Shown here in pieces: positions 21,581 through 33,509 of a stretch of 64,000 nt of DNA; the stretch's first letter is position 1; each line of letters starts with the position of its first letter. Location of the stretch: assembly GCA_032622095.1 (NCBI GenBank), contig CP136067.1, positions 48,529,549 to 48,593,548 on the forward strand, given 5' to 3'. The notes beneath the pieces are model-generated. The model was not told where the DNA came from. It saw nothing but the letters and a program-made list of their open reading frames with translations, and did not search any database. The position numbers were made by a program, and so were the translations under genes. Source of the stretch: Siphonodentalium dalli (taxonomy: Eukaryota > Mollusca > Scaphopoda > Gadilida > Siphonodentaliidae).

Positions 21581-24500
21581 TAGCTCAACTTACTTTGTAA
21601 GTTTGAGCTATTGCCATGGTTTGGCGTCCGTCGTCCGTGTGTCCGTCAACAATTTCCTTTGCTGCGGGCTACAGGTCGTACCTTTGGTCTGATCTTTATG
21701 AAATTTGTCATGAATGTTGACATTGACATGTAGATGGGAACGAGTCATTTTGGGGTCATTCGGCCAAAAAACATGGCCGCTGGTGGCCATCTTGGATTTC
21801 AAAATTCAATCCATTGGCGCGGGCTACAGGTCGTACTGTTCGTCTGATCATCATGAAATTTGTCATGGATGTTAATATTGACATGTAGATGGGAAACGAG
21901 TCATTTTGGGGTCGTTCGGCCAAAAAACGTGGCCGTCAGCAGCCATCTTGGATTTTACTCTTTGCATGACTAAATCCTTTGGCGCGGGCTACAGGTCGTA
22001 GTTTTGGTCGGAACTTCATGAAATTTGTCATGGATGTTAACAATGACATGTAGATGGGAACGAGTGATTTTGGGGTCATCTGGCCAAAAAAGAAAAAACA
22101 TGGCCGCTGGCGGCCATCTTGGATTTCAAAATTCAATCCATTGGCGGAGGCTACAGGTCGTGCTGTTCGTCTGATCATCATTAAATTTGTCATGGATGTT
22201 AATATTGACATGTAGATGGGAACGAGTGATTTTGGGGTGGTTCAGCCAAAAAACATGGCCGCCAGCAGCCATCTTGGATTTTACTCTTTGCATGACTAAA
22301 TTCTTTGGCGCGGGCTACAGGTTGTAGCTTTGGTCAGAACTTCATGAAATTTGTCATGGATGTTAACAATGACATGTAGATGGGAACGAGTGATTTTGGG
22401 GTCGTTCGGCCAAAAAACATGGCCGCCAGCACCCATCTTGGATTTTACTCTTTGCATGACTAAATCCTTTGGTGCGGGCTACAGGTCGTACCTTTGGTCT
22501 GATCTTTATGAAATTTGTCATGAATGTTGATATTGACATGTAGATGGGAACGAGTCATTTTGGGGTCATCTGGCCAAAAAACATGGCCGCTGGTGGCCAT
22601 CTTGGATTTCAAAATTCAATCCATTGGCGCGGGCTACAGGTCGTGCTGTTCGTCTGATCATCATGAAATTTGTCATGGATGTTAATATTGACATGTAGAT
22701 GGGAACGAGTGATTTTGGGGTCTTTCAGCCAAAAAACATGGCCGCCAGCAGCCATCTTGGATTTTACTCTTTGCATGACTAAATTCTTTGGCGTGGGTTA
22801 CCGGTTGTAGCTTTGGTCAGAACTTCATGAAATTTGTCATGGATGTTAACAATGACATGTAGATGGGAACGAGTGATTTTGGGGTCGTTCGGCCAAAAAA
22901 CATGGCCGCCAGCAGCCATCTTGGATTTTACTCTTTGCATGACTAAATCCTTTGGCGCGGGCTACAGGTCGTACCTTTGGTCTGATCTTTATGAAATTTG
23001 TCATGAATGTTGATATTGACATGTAGATGGGAACGAGTCATTTTGGGGTTATACGGCCAAAAAACATGGCCGCTGGCGGCAATCTTGGATTTCAAAATTC
23101 AATCCATTGGCACGGGCTACAGGTCGTACTGTTCGTCTGATCATCATGATATTTTTCATGGATGTTAATATTAACATGTAGATGGGAACGAGTGATTTTG
23201 GGGTCGTTTAGCTAAAAAACATGTCCGCCAGCAGCCATATTGGATTTTACTCTTTGCATGACTAAATCCTTTGGTGCGGGCTACAGGTCGTAGCTTTGGT
23301 CTGATCTTTATGAAATTTGTCATGAATGTTGATATTGACATGTAGATGGGAACGAGTCATTTTGGGGTCATCTCGCCAAAAAACATGGCTGCCATCTTGG
23401 ATTTCAAAATTCAATCCATTGGCGCGGGCTACAGGTCGTGCTGTTCGTCTGATCATCATGAAATTTGTCATGGATGTTAATATTGACATGTAGATGGGAA
23501 CGAGTGATTTTGGGGTCTTTCAGCCAAAAAACATGGCCGCCAGCAGCCATCTTGGATTTTACTCTTTGCATGACTAAATTCTTTGGCGTGGGTTACAGGT
23601 TGTAGCTTTGGTCAGATCTTCATGAAATTTGTCATGGATGTTAACAATGACATGTAGATGGGAACGAGTGATTTTGGGGTCTTTCAGCCAAAAAACATGG
23701 CCGCCAGCAGCCATCTTGGATTTTACTCTTTGCATGACTAAATTCTTTGGCGTGGGTTACAGGTTGTAGCTTTGGTCAGAACTTCATGAAATTTGTCATG
23801 GATGTTAACAATGACATGTAGATGGGAACGAGTCATTTTGGGGTCATACGGCCAAAAAACATGGCCGCTGGCGGCCATCTTGGATTTCAAAATTCAATCC
23901 ATTGGCACGGGCTACAGGTCGTACTGTTCGTCTGATCATCATGATATTTTTCATGGATGTTAATATTAACATGTAGATGGGAACGAGTGATTTTGGGGTC
24001 GTTTGGCTAAAAAAACATGTCCGCCAGCAGCCATATTGGATTTTACTCTTTGCATGACTAAATCCTTTGGTGCGGGCTACAGGTCGTAGCTTTGGTCTGA
24101 ACTTCATGAAATTTGTCATTAATGTTGATATTGACATGTAGATGGGAACGAGTCATTTTGGGGTCATCTGGCCAAAAAACATGGCTGCTGGTGGCCATCT
24201 TGGATTTCAAAATTCAATCCATTGGCGCGGGCTACAGGTCGTACTGTTCGTCTGATCATCATGATATTTTTCATGGATGTTAATATTAACATGTAGATGG
24301 GAACGAGTGATTTTGGGGTCGTTTGGCTTAAAAACATGTCCGCCAGCAGCCATATTGGATTTTACTCTTTGCATGACTAAATCCTTTGGTGCGGGCTACA
24401 GGTCGTAGCTTTGGTCGGAACTTCATGAAATTTGTCATGGATGTTAACAATGACATGTAGATGGGAAACGAGTCATTTTGGGGTCGTTCAGCCGAAAAAC

Positions 24501-24892
24501 ATGGCCGCCAGCAGCCATCTTGGACTTTACTCTTTGCATGACTAAATCCATTGGCACAGGCTACAGGTCGTACCTTTGATCAGATCATTATGAGATTTGT
24601 AAAGGCTGTAGATGGGAACAGGTCATTTTGGGGTAATTCAGAAAAAAACATGGCTGCCGGTGGCCATTTTAGAATTTACTCTTTGCATCAATAAATCCTT
24701 TGGCACACCATAATCACCACATCCCTGATCCGATCATTATGAAACCTGTCATGAATGTTGATATTGACATGTACATCTAGTCTTACTTAGACATTTCAAT
24801 TAGCACCTTTCCTAATTTCCTCCATTTACTGTCAACCATTAAATTATTCCCCTACCTAAGTTGAGCTACAGTGTCATTGACACTTTCATTAA
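21581..24892 (+). mobile_element. Pearl/Helentron-like non-autonomous element with tandem core (copy 1)
   Basis: Left end TAGCTCAACTTAC folds on GTAAGTTTGAGCTA (21581-21610). Near the right end is the inverted copy TAAGTTGAGCTA (24857-24868), then a 7-bp stem AGTGTCA/TGACACT (24870-24884) and TTCATT. The core is about 19 tandem units. Subterminal inverted repeats, a tandem core and a 3' stem-loop are the layout of pearl/HINE/DINE-1 elements derived from Helentrons (established for molluscs and insects). A second copy at 43625-45956 has the same ends. Assignment to Helentrons is inference; no Rep/helicase is present. Confidence 0.65.
21655..24715 (+). repeat. ~160-bp tandem array with unit types A, B and C
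   Basis: About 19 units, each around GCGGGCTACAGGTCGT then GACATGTAGATGGGAACGAG. Three unit types can be told apart: A (CTTTGGTCTGATCTTTATG), B (ACTGTTCGTCTGATCATCAT) and C (TTTGGTCAGAACTTCATG, AACAATGAC). They often follow A-B-C, with A-B or C-C variants, so this is an irregular higher-order repeat. The last unit is degenerate. ORFs across the array are artefacts. Confidence 0.85.
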
Positions 24893-25181
24893 TAATATTT
24901 ACTTGCTTTACTAACTCATTTTACCTTTGTCTGTGGTTAGTTTATACAGTAATATAACAAAGACCAAAAACGAGAATTTCCTTCAATTTCCCCAAGTATA
25001 CCCTCAATTAAATTTGGCAAATATTTTTGAAATTTGGCAAAAATTAATTTCATTTCGCCAAAAATATGGCAAGAGAACATTTTGGTCCAGCGCGAACACT
25101 GATCACAATGCTCTTCGATGACCAAACTCCACAATAATCAGGATGAACATTGTATCTGTTACCACTTGCACGACGCTAGCA
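24893..25181. other. Spacer, no gene seen
   Basis: Short noncoding stretch between the pearl-like element and MITE A1. A small inverted pair of AATTTGGCAAA-type motifs near 25010-25070. Confidence 0.3.
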
Positions 25182-25185
25182 TTAA

Positions 25186-25568
25186 CCCTTTACCCAACAG
25201 AACGGCCCTGTGCCAATGCATTCTCTTATATATGCGAGTCGACCATAGGTCGCCTCGCATATATAAGAGAATGCATTGGCTTAACACATTAAAAATTATA
25301 AAATTGTTAAAGAATGTAAGAAAAAAATGGTAAAAAGTGTTAAAAAAAGATTTTTTTTAGGCCAATGCATTCTCTTATATATGCGAGGCGACCTATGGTC
25401 GACTCGCATATATAAGAGAATGCATTGGCACAGGGCATAACTGTAACCATCACAATGTGGTCAATGAGCCGGTTCCAATGATATCCATATTTGTATGGTT
25501 TTATTGAGACAGACCCAAGATAATTTAGGCTGTTGCAGCTTTATTTGGCCGGTTTGTTGGGTAAAGGG
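25186..25568 (+). mobile_element. Double-hairpin TTAA MITE, family A (A1)
   Basis: 383 bp between TTAA at 25182-25185 and 25569-25572. TIRs CCCTTTACCCAACA / TGTTGGGTAAAGGG. Contains two 67-bp hairpins, 25213-25279 and 25362-25428, which are reverse complements of each other across an A/T-rich spacer. Each stem is 32 bp with one mismatch and a 3-nt loop. CCC ends and a TTAA duplication are piggyBac hallmarks. No transposase. Confidence 0.9.
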
Positions 25569-25624
25569 TTAACCTTAGCAATCCAACACAAGGAGGAATT
25601 GCACCAAACTCAGCATCACCTTCA

Positions 25625-26285
25625 ATGGACCAGCCTAGAGGGCGACTTGAGAGACATCTTTTCCCTATAATGTGCCACTTCTCCCTAGTTTTGTCCCAGG
25701 GAGAAGTGACTTCTCTCTCAAAGATCAGTATGCCAATATCCATACAGCATATTTAAAGCATACATGTACATGTGTATTTACGGGCAATTTTGTTATCAAA
25801 ATGTGTAATTTCTAAACCGGAAATATTTACTCTATAGACTATATATTACTCCGACGATACCGGTACACTTATGTTACACGAACTATAGTGACCTTTGAAC
25901 TTCCCATGATTCTCTTGGATTTCCCATAATTCTAATATCGGGTATAAAAAACTTTTCGCGCCGAAAATATTCACTCGATTTCGAATTTTTCGACATGGCA
26001 CTTCGATCAGATCTCAATAAATAATATTATGGCCATTCCGTCTTAGTCATAATTTCCAAATGGAGTGGTTCTAATTAATAGTGAAGGGCATAGTAATTTG
26101 ATTATTATGGTATTGTTACTCACTACAATGGTTTTATAATTGGGCTCTTGTGTTGCATAATACTTATTAGATCATAGAAAGATGATGTTGTGGTGTAATT
26201 TTAACTTCAGCCATTGTCACTTCTCCCTAATAACCAAACATGGAGAAGTTACTTCTCCTAAATTTAAAGCTCTAGGCTGATCCCT
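25625..26285 (+). mobile_element. hAT-type MITE, old copy (empty sites for B1 and B2)
   Basis: Ends resemble CAGGGACCAGCCT and its complement (GGACCAGCCT at 25627; AGGCTGATCCCT at 26274-26285). Interior is shared with 46459-47265, including CTTCTCCCTAGTTTTGTCCC. Single TTAA sites at 25753-25756 and 26201-26204 are where the other copy has MITEs B1 and B2. About 300 bp around 25762-26095 is absent from the other copy. Confidence 0.75.
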
Positions 26286-27560
26286 AATAAACTCATGCAA
26301 AACATCAACCGATGGAATGAAGGCAGCATTCAAACCGTTCAGTTCTGGATTTTTGAAAGGATGATGAATAACGGATGAGATGTTTGTGATATCCCAATGC
26401 AAATCAAGACAACTTTCCTCAACACTTGAATTATTGCCGCCATCAGACAATTCAGACTCAACAACAAAAGGAGAACTAACTGACTCAACAGGAATAATCT
26501 TTGGAATAACTTTCTGAACCAGTGTAGTTTCCAGTACTTATTTGAGGACACCTGTTTTATATGCCAAAGTCAAGGCCGAAGGTGGGGAGGGTATGGGGTG
26601 GCCTCCCCCTGGAACTACATGTACATACTGCCATAAAATGACAATTTATTGTTTTATTTGATGATTTAGTGTTAGTTGTGTTTGTTTTCTAGTAATAATG
26701 GTCAAAAAACTAATTATCTGAGGATTTTATGTTTTTTTTCTGTTTTTTTTTGGCGCCTGGAGTTTGGGCGCCCATACCTGTTACAGGTACCAAAACTGGC
26801 CTGGAAATTACCCTGTTCTGAACACTACCTGGAGAAGCACCAAACTTTGCAACGCAGATGACTACCGATGTATAAGCACTTTAGGCGAGACTACCAAAAC
26901 TTCATCCGTCCTCATTTGGGTGTCGTCGTCTGGAACGATATCAGTAAGTGACAATGTCGGCACAGGAGTGATTCGGCACCCATGCAGCAGATGCATATGG
27001 GGATACCACATGACAGAAACCGGTGTAGCCTTACGAGAACCAACCCGAGGATAGAACATCGTGTTCAAGAATCAAGATAAGATTGTACGGATCCCCAGGG
27101 ATCCGTTCTTTGTAGGATGATAAACCAATTTCAGAGACTGACCAACAACCGAGGACACACCATCCATGGTCCATGCCGAAGAAAAGCATGAGCGCCCTCC
27201 ACCTGACATGGCACAAGCTATAATATCCTCTCCGAGAGACAGACTGACAATGGCAATTTTAGTTGCCTCAAGAAATTTGGAATAGAAAGTTTTGTTGAGA
27301 AACAACTTAATACACGTACGAACACGAACTTCTGCCGATCTTGTTTCGATCTTGGTTCGTCGCCAAAGAGACAAACTGATAGTGAATTGAACAAACATAC
27401 CATTATCTCTACCGACACTGGAACGGACCCCTTCCACTGAGGTCCAAGCAAACCGGAAGCGTGTGTGTCCCTAAAATACAGCCTCATTGGATGATAATTG
27501 TGAACATCAGAAACACGGACTGGTTTCTCGAAACGCAAAAAGATTTATTCTCTTTTTGCC
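26286..27560 (-). other. Coding-like minus-strand frames, not recognised
   Basis: Several minus frames have plausible amino-acid composition: NISSVIHHPFKNPELNGLNA (26450-26217, open upstream to about 26535), VGSRKATPVSVMWYPHMHLL (27068-26862) and NKTFYSKFLEATKIAIVSLS (27437-27072). They are in different frames and no domain is recognisable. They may be parts of one decayed mobile-element or host gene, or chance. The first ends inside the neighbouring hAT MITE (GEVTSP is MITE sequence). Confidence 0.3.
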
Positions 27561-28255
27561 ATCTCGAGAAACGATCCTTCGAAGATCTGACATTTCATTT
27601 TTCGCATCGCATTTATACCATAGGCCAATGACCTGACATGATTCACTCAATGAGAGGTGTTTTTATATAATCATCCATTGAATTGATTGCCGCTCATTAT
27701 GAACACAAAATCTGATATCACCTCACATGGGTGGATGACAGTTGTTATTCATATACAAACACAGAAGTCATAGTTACCGGCAGCCCAATTTGTTAACAAT
27801 AGACATTAATTAAACAAAGATCAGGCGCCTCACAGTTAGTTAATTAGCTCCCAACCCGAGCAGTAAATATGAAAATTATATACACCAAACAGAATCCTGA
27901 TAGCTTATTCTGGCCCTTATGTGGAGTTTTGGTTAAAAAAAACAACAATAATATACTTAAATCATAGTTTATACATAACCACAACCCTTTAATGTTTATG
28001 TATGTTTATATTTTCATCTATTTCCTTTCTGCTCGGTTCTGCTCGGTAAATATTATAACTACATCATAGAACTAGTATCTGATGGAACCACCTGGGGGCT
28101 AGCAGGGAGCAATCAGCTGAATATAAGCCACAGTATTACTATTAGATATACTAAGATAGGCCTACAGGTATAGGTCACCTGGGGATTTGACTATGGACCT
28201 ATGACCTGAAACTCATCTCAACTCATAGCCTAGTCTAGGTTTATATACAGTAATG
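27561..28255. other. Intergenic, no gene seen
   Basis: Noncoding AT-rich sequence without recognisable repeats. CTGCTCGGTTCTGCTCGG near 28030 is a short tandem duplication. Confidence 0.35.
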
Positions 28256-28257
28256 CC

Positions 28258-28750
28258 CTAAATAATCGACTCCTTAACCACAGCAGAATTATGGGTAATT
28301 TTGCAGGATTTAGTCGGAAATATGGCTTGTTGCCATTCATCGGATAGCTCTCACTGAGAGCTTTCCGATGAATGGCAACAAGCCATTAACCTTAGCAATC
28401 CAACATAAGGAGGAATTTCAGCATACTGGCAGCATTGTGAGTTTCCATTTGGAAGAACTTACAGTAATGCCCTAAATAATCGACTCCTTAACAACAGCAG
28501 AATTATGGTTAATTTTTCAGGATTTAGTCGGAAATATGGCTTGTTGCCATTCATCAGATAGCTCTCACTGAGAGATAGCTCTCAATTGTGAGCTGCCATT
28601 TGGAAGAACTTACAGTAATGCCTTAATAATCGACTCCTTAACAACAGCAGAATTATGGGTAATTTTTCAGGATTTAGTTGGAAATATGGCTTGTTGCCAT
28701 TCATCGGAAAGCTCTCAGTTCTTCCAAATGGCAGCTCACAATTTTCCAGC
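28258..28750 (+). repeat. Three clustered, rearranged family E arms
   Basis: Three left arms of family E start at 28258, about 28463 and about 28613, each after TTACAGTAATGCC or ATACAGTAATGCC. In the first, the right arm stops at 28386, where the sequence TTAACCTTAGCAATCC begins, also found at 25569. A flank block TGTGAGCTGCCATTTGGAAG lies between arms and recurs in inverted form near 28720. No copy is complete. Confidence 0.7.
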
Positions 28751-28923
28751 ACGCAACTAACATTCTTAAATCAGTGTTGCTCTCAATTAAAATTAAATAG
28801 TCATTCAAATCTTTCACTGACTGGTGCCTTATTAGTGACATAACGCAAAGAAAGGTGATAATTTTGATAGCATAAACCCATAACTGAGATCAAGCTTGGG
28901 AACCCAAAACACCTGTTCATTAA

Positions 28924-29315
28924 CCCTTTACCCAACAAACCGGCCAAAACCGGCCAAATAAAGCTTCAACAGCCTAAAATATCTTCGGTCTGTCTCAATA
29001 AAACCATACAAATATGGATATCATTGGAACCGGCTCATTGACCACATTGTGATGGTTACAGTTATGCCCTGTGCCAATGCATTCTCTTATATATGCGAGT
29101 CGACCATAGGTCGCCTCGCATATATAAGAGAATGCATTGGCCTAAAAAAAATCTTTTATTAACACTTTTTACCATTTTTTCTTACATTCTTTAACAATTT
29201 TATAATTTTTAATGTGTTAAGCCAATGCATTCTCTTATATATGCGAGGCGACCTATGGTCGACTCGCATATATAAGAGAATGCATTGGCACAGGGTCGTT
29301 CTGTTGGGTAAAGGG
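28924..29315 (-). mobile_element. Double-hairpin TTAA MITE, family A (A2)
   Basis: 392 bp, opposite orientation to A1, TTAA at 28920-28923 and 29316-29319. Same TIRs, both hairpins intact, with a duplicated AAACCGGCC near the left end. Confidence 0.9.
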
Positions 29316-30624
29316 TTAAGCTGGGTACCCAACATACAAAAATTTGGCGACAATGTCCCCTTCCGCTTCACTAGTTCACTTGATTAATTACTCCCTCATC
29401 ATAACTCTGTATTATTAATATGTTGTGTTCTGGGCATAGTGTTCAAATATTAACCTAAAAGATATATCGAGGGGCATGCCATTCTCATTTTTTTCTGTTT
29501 ACAAGATATACATATCTATACAAGATATACATATCTTACCTGGTCACGCTAATTTTTATATCGCATAAAATCCAACTTGGAGTGACCTCATATATATGTA
29601 TATCTACCGACATAGTGCGACCGTCCTCATCCTATTGCTTAAAAATATACAAAAAGCCCGATATAGTCTAGATAATTAATAGTAATTATTCAATAACCAA
29701 ATAAGCACAGGGGATATACATGTACATGTATGTGTAACTGAAATCAATACACACATGTCATTTTGTTAAGTAATATATCCCAGTTTTTTAAAGTTATTAA
29801 AGATTTTTCACCGGTCTCGCTAAGTGGGGTAAATATTTTTTACCCCATAAGATTACATGGTGTATTCTCATCATTTAATTGAAACGAGGCTTTAGTAAGG
29901 TCATTGCGCGACAGAAGAAGGTCTGCTTAATGACCCGTTCCTCTACAAACAGCATAACACGTACCCTTCACACTTTTCCAATGGCTTTTACTTAGCGCGA
30001 CCGTTTTCTATCTTTGTGTGATAACTAAAATTAAAAGTACATAAACCAACATGGCTGTTTAAATTTTTGACACAGAATTAAGACAAGCATTAATTATTTT
30101 TTCCATATACATGTATATTATAAATAAACTAAAGGAAAACTCTTTGTTGTCCCATGCTTAAGAAAAATCAGAATCAGCTTTTTTCTAAATTCCATGAATT
30201 GAATAAGACTTTTCTGTGACATATAAAGTCCACATAAGAGTACATGTATTTATTATACACCCATTCATTTAATTTTGTAAAATACAGCAAAATACAGAAG
30301 ATTTCAAAACATTCATTAAACAAATTTGTATTGTTCTTGTATAATACAAACCGATTGCGTAAAACACGTCAACTTTAACAGCAAATGTCTTCATTAAAAT
30401 ATGAGGTATGGTTTACATAAAGCACATGTTTGTTCAATTAAATAAAACACTATCAACCTAAATTTCAGTATGTTAAAATCTACAATCTTCAGAGGTGCCA
30501 TAAATATAGAACAACACAGTTGTGTGAACATGTTAATGTTATTGCACTCGTCATGCAGCAAGGTAAAACTCGAACCTATGGTTCTCGTTTTACCATCGCA
30601 TCACAACAAACTTGTGTAATAAAG
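29316..30624. other. Intergenic, no gene seen
   Basis: AT-rich. A short direct duplication TACAAGATATACATATCT at about 29502 and 29520. No coding frame. Confidence 0.35.
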
Positions 30625-30628
30625 TTAA

Positions 30629-31097
30629 AGGTACTCAACCCGATAAAACTCCTCTCAATTACTATTTCAATGGCTTCGGGGGTCAAAAATATTTGATTCG
30701 AGTCGAGGAAGTCACCCATCAAAGCTCAGATTTGTTAGATATTGATTTTAGAAATCTATTATTTTTCATTATCGGGAATACTATCTGGCCCAGAACTCAG
30801 TCAAAATTGCGTTAAAATTACCACTTGATTTTAGAGTTATTCATCCTTGTCTGTTTGAATAGATTTGGAGTACACATCCAGAGCAGATTACGGCAGTTAT
30901 TAGTACTCATCTCGAGAACATAACAAATTTGAAAAATCAATATCTAATAACTCTGAGCTTTGTTTGATGGGTTCCTCGACTCGAATCAAATATTTTTTAC
31001 CCCCAAAGCCAAAGAAATAGTAATATAGGACCCTCTGATCGGATTGTTGTTGTTGGAATCTGTTGAGATGGGGACCCTCTTTACGGATTGAGTACCT
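30629..31097 (+). mobile_element. TTAA-flanked MITE, family D (copy 3)
   Basis: 469 bp between TTAA at 30625-30628 and 31098-31101. Ends AGGTACTCAACCCGAT and GGATTGAGTACCT. The halves carry an inverted pair of longer blocks, such as ATTCGAGTCGAGGAA and TTCCTCGACTCGAAT. Same length as copy 5. Confidence 0.85.
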
Positions 31098-31421
31098 TTA
31101 ACCAGTTCCCACACATGTCATTATATCTATATATCCATCCTCAGAACTGGATGAAACAAAAGTAAGCATAATTTCTGGCTTCAAACAGTCATGGGGCTTT
31201 AATAATGTACATTCATGTGATATGATCCTTATTTTCCTCAAGCATGAATCAAGTGAAATAATCATAGCTGGCCCATAATGTATCTTGCCTTAGGCTCCAG
31301 GCACTTAGTGGTTCTGTATTGATTATATCGTCAGAGCAGACCGATTTAATGTACCTTAGGCCAAGAAAAAACTATTATTGTTTCGGGAGGGGATTCCCTA
31401 CCAAACCAAAAACAATATCCT

Positions 31422-32030
31422 CATTTTTGTCCCCCGAAAAGTTATTTTTGAGGGACTATAGAGTTGTCCATTTGTCCGTCCCAGATGGTTTCCGGATGAT
31501 AACTTTAGATTTAGTTATCCGATTGCTTTCAAATTTTGTATGTGGATTACCAACATGAAAATACAGATAAAGTTTTTGGGTTTGGTCTGCCATTTTTGGC
31601 AGAGTTAGGGGGTCTTTGTCAACTTATAAATTTGTTGATTATTTTGGTTTTCGGATGATAACTTTAGTTTCAGTTATTGAATTTTTATACCAGTTGGTAT
31701 ATGGATTACTGACGAAAATACAGGGTATTAAAGTTAAAATTTGGGTTTGATCCACTCATTTATACTGGAGTTATGGCCCTTGTTGACTTAGAATTTGCAT
31801 ATTGTTTGGGTGTCCGGGTGATAACTTCAGTTTTAGTTATCTGATTGTTTTCAAATTTGGTATACTACATGGATTACTATAATGAAAATACAGGTCAAGT
31901 TCGAATATGGGTTCGGTCCACTCATATTTACCAGATTTATGGCCCTTGTTGACTAGGAATTTCCCGATTATTTTATTTTCCAAATGATAACTTCATAGAC
32001 TTAGAATTTACGTACTATTCTGGTGTCTAA
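31422..32030 (+). repeat. Interspersed repeat family H (copy 2)
   Basis: At least three ~165-bp units with GGTTTCCGGATGATAACTTT, GAAAATACAGGTCAAGTTCG and TATGGCCCTTGTTGACTTAG. Starts with CTATAGAGTTGTCC, shared with 38.4 kb. Confidence 0.65.
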
Positions 32031-32965
32031 TTAAATAAAACTAGGTGTGTTAACAAACAACATAGACTGTTGGAAACAAAGTTTGATTCAATGGTTGTTC
32101 CCAGAATCAAATATTTTGTTTCTACAAAAGCTATGAGTACAATTTATGACCAAATTGAAGCCCTAAAATAACTCAGATAAGAAAGCTTTTAAAGGATTTC
32201 AGTTGTCATGTGGCCATTTATAATCACATATTAGTTTCTAAAATATAATTTAATATTACCATAGGCATAACTGAAAAAATAGTTGAAAGAATGTGACACG
32301 TAATCGGGCTTACTAATTACCAAAGAAAGTAATATTTTTGCAAAATTGTTCCTCTAAAATATAATATTTAAATAATTATTCATTTCCATGTTGCATTTAT
32401 TAGCTCAAATATTATTATATATAAAATAATCTTTAAAAAAAATAATTGGGTCCGAAAAAATTAGTTTGGAACCCAGTAATCTGTTAAATAAAAAATTAAA
32501 TTAGAAGCCTACCAATCGATCTTTAAATTTTTCTGGTATGTAACCCCAACCAAACATTTAATGTTTGTTTGGCCTCACACGCCCTTGGGCTACAGGCTTC
32601 GAATAGTCAAGTATTCAAAGCAGGCTGTGGCATGTATAATAAACCTTACAAGCCCTCAGGCTCACACCAGCGAGTGGTCAGCTGGGTTGAAAATCTGATT
32701 AAAAAGTAGCCTGCCTATATTTAGCCCACAAATTATTAATAATGCCCTGGGCACCAGGTGCTTCTCAAAGGTGCAGTTTGCTCCTCATATAATTTTAAGC
32801 TGACAAAAGTGTTGGCAGGTAATAAGGATTTATCTCTAAATACGTGTGTATGGGGAAAGTTAGAATTTTCTGTATTCTCCTGTGATTTTTGTATTTCAAG
32901 GGAGGTAAGTTTGTTATTATGGCATCAGCCAAGTGATGGGTTCAACATATCATAGGGTGGACCTT
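32031..32965. other. Intergenic, no gene seen
   Basis: Noncoding. A small palindrome CCAAACATTTAATGTTTGTTTGG-like lies near 32550. The 65-codon plus frame at 32758 has no domain. Confidence 0.3.
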
Positions 32966-32967
32966 AA

Positions 32968-33130
32968 CGCATTCTATACTAAATACTCATTGATGAGTAG
33001 TTATCACTTTGTTAATGTTCAGTTAATGAGTTCAACCAATGACCATATGTTGTTTTCTTCTGCACTTTTATTATCTGTCGTCTGCTTATTTTTCCTGAAA
33101 ACCCCTCCAAATGAATAATAAATCATTCCA
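32968..33130 (-). mobile_element. TTAA-type MITE, family C (copy 4)
   Basis: Reverse orientation after TTAA at 32964-32967; begins GCATTCTATACTAAATACTC. Interior matches family C. The right end is degraded near 33130. Confidence 0.6.
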
Positions 33131-33235
33131 ATATTTTCCCAGAACTATCTTTACAGACACAGGGGTATAAATAACTTTTTCAGTCAAAGAAACTAGCTAA
33201 CAGAATATGGCAGCTATTTTTAGAACATTACTACC

Positions 33236-33236
<1 letters not shown>

Positions 33237-33270
<34 letters not shown>
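33237..33270 (+). repeat. (GTT)n microsatellite
   Basis: About eleven uninterrupted GTT units. Confidence 0.95.
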
Positions 33271-33407
33271 GGAAGCGGTGCCAGGAAGAAATAGATCATC
33301 TTTAAATGTTTTATACATTTTTTAATTTGTATAAAATGATAAATATGAATTAAAGACATCTGTCCGGAAATGCATCTCTATCAATTAATATTTATTTATT
33401 TTCATTT

Positions 33408-33509
33408 TTTCTGTTGTAATACATACAACCTTTCGGGACAGTTTTACAGACTATTTTTAGAACAGATACTTTAGGCGCAATCGCAGCAAAGCAAGAGGGA
33501 GAATTATAA
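33408..33509 (+). repeat. Interspersed repeat family L (copy 1)
   Basis: About 100 bp similar to 49876-49975, sharing GCAAAGCAAGAGGGAGAA-type sequence. Class unknown. Confidence 0.55.

Noticed and set aside
21608-24137. Minus-strand ORFs across the ~160-bp array
   Set aside because: They repeat with the array period and break at random; no start context or domain.
21655-24715. CRISPR-like regular repeats
   Set aside because: Units are ~160 bp and adjacent, with no unique spacers; this is a tandem core inside a eukaryotic mobile element.
25213-25279. microRNA precursor
   Set aside because: The size and stem fit, but it lies in MITEs, has a 3-nt loop and is AT-rich; no expression evidence.
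25118-25333. Plus ORF with YMRVDHRSPRIYKRMHW, repeated at 29.2, 35.5, 37.9 and 46.6 kb
   Set aside because: It is a translation of the MITE hairpins; it appears in both orientations.
26756-27560. DIRS-type reverse transcriptase
   Set aside because: I looked for RT or RNase H motifs in all frames and found none.
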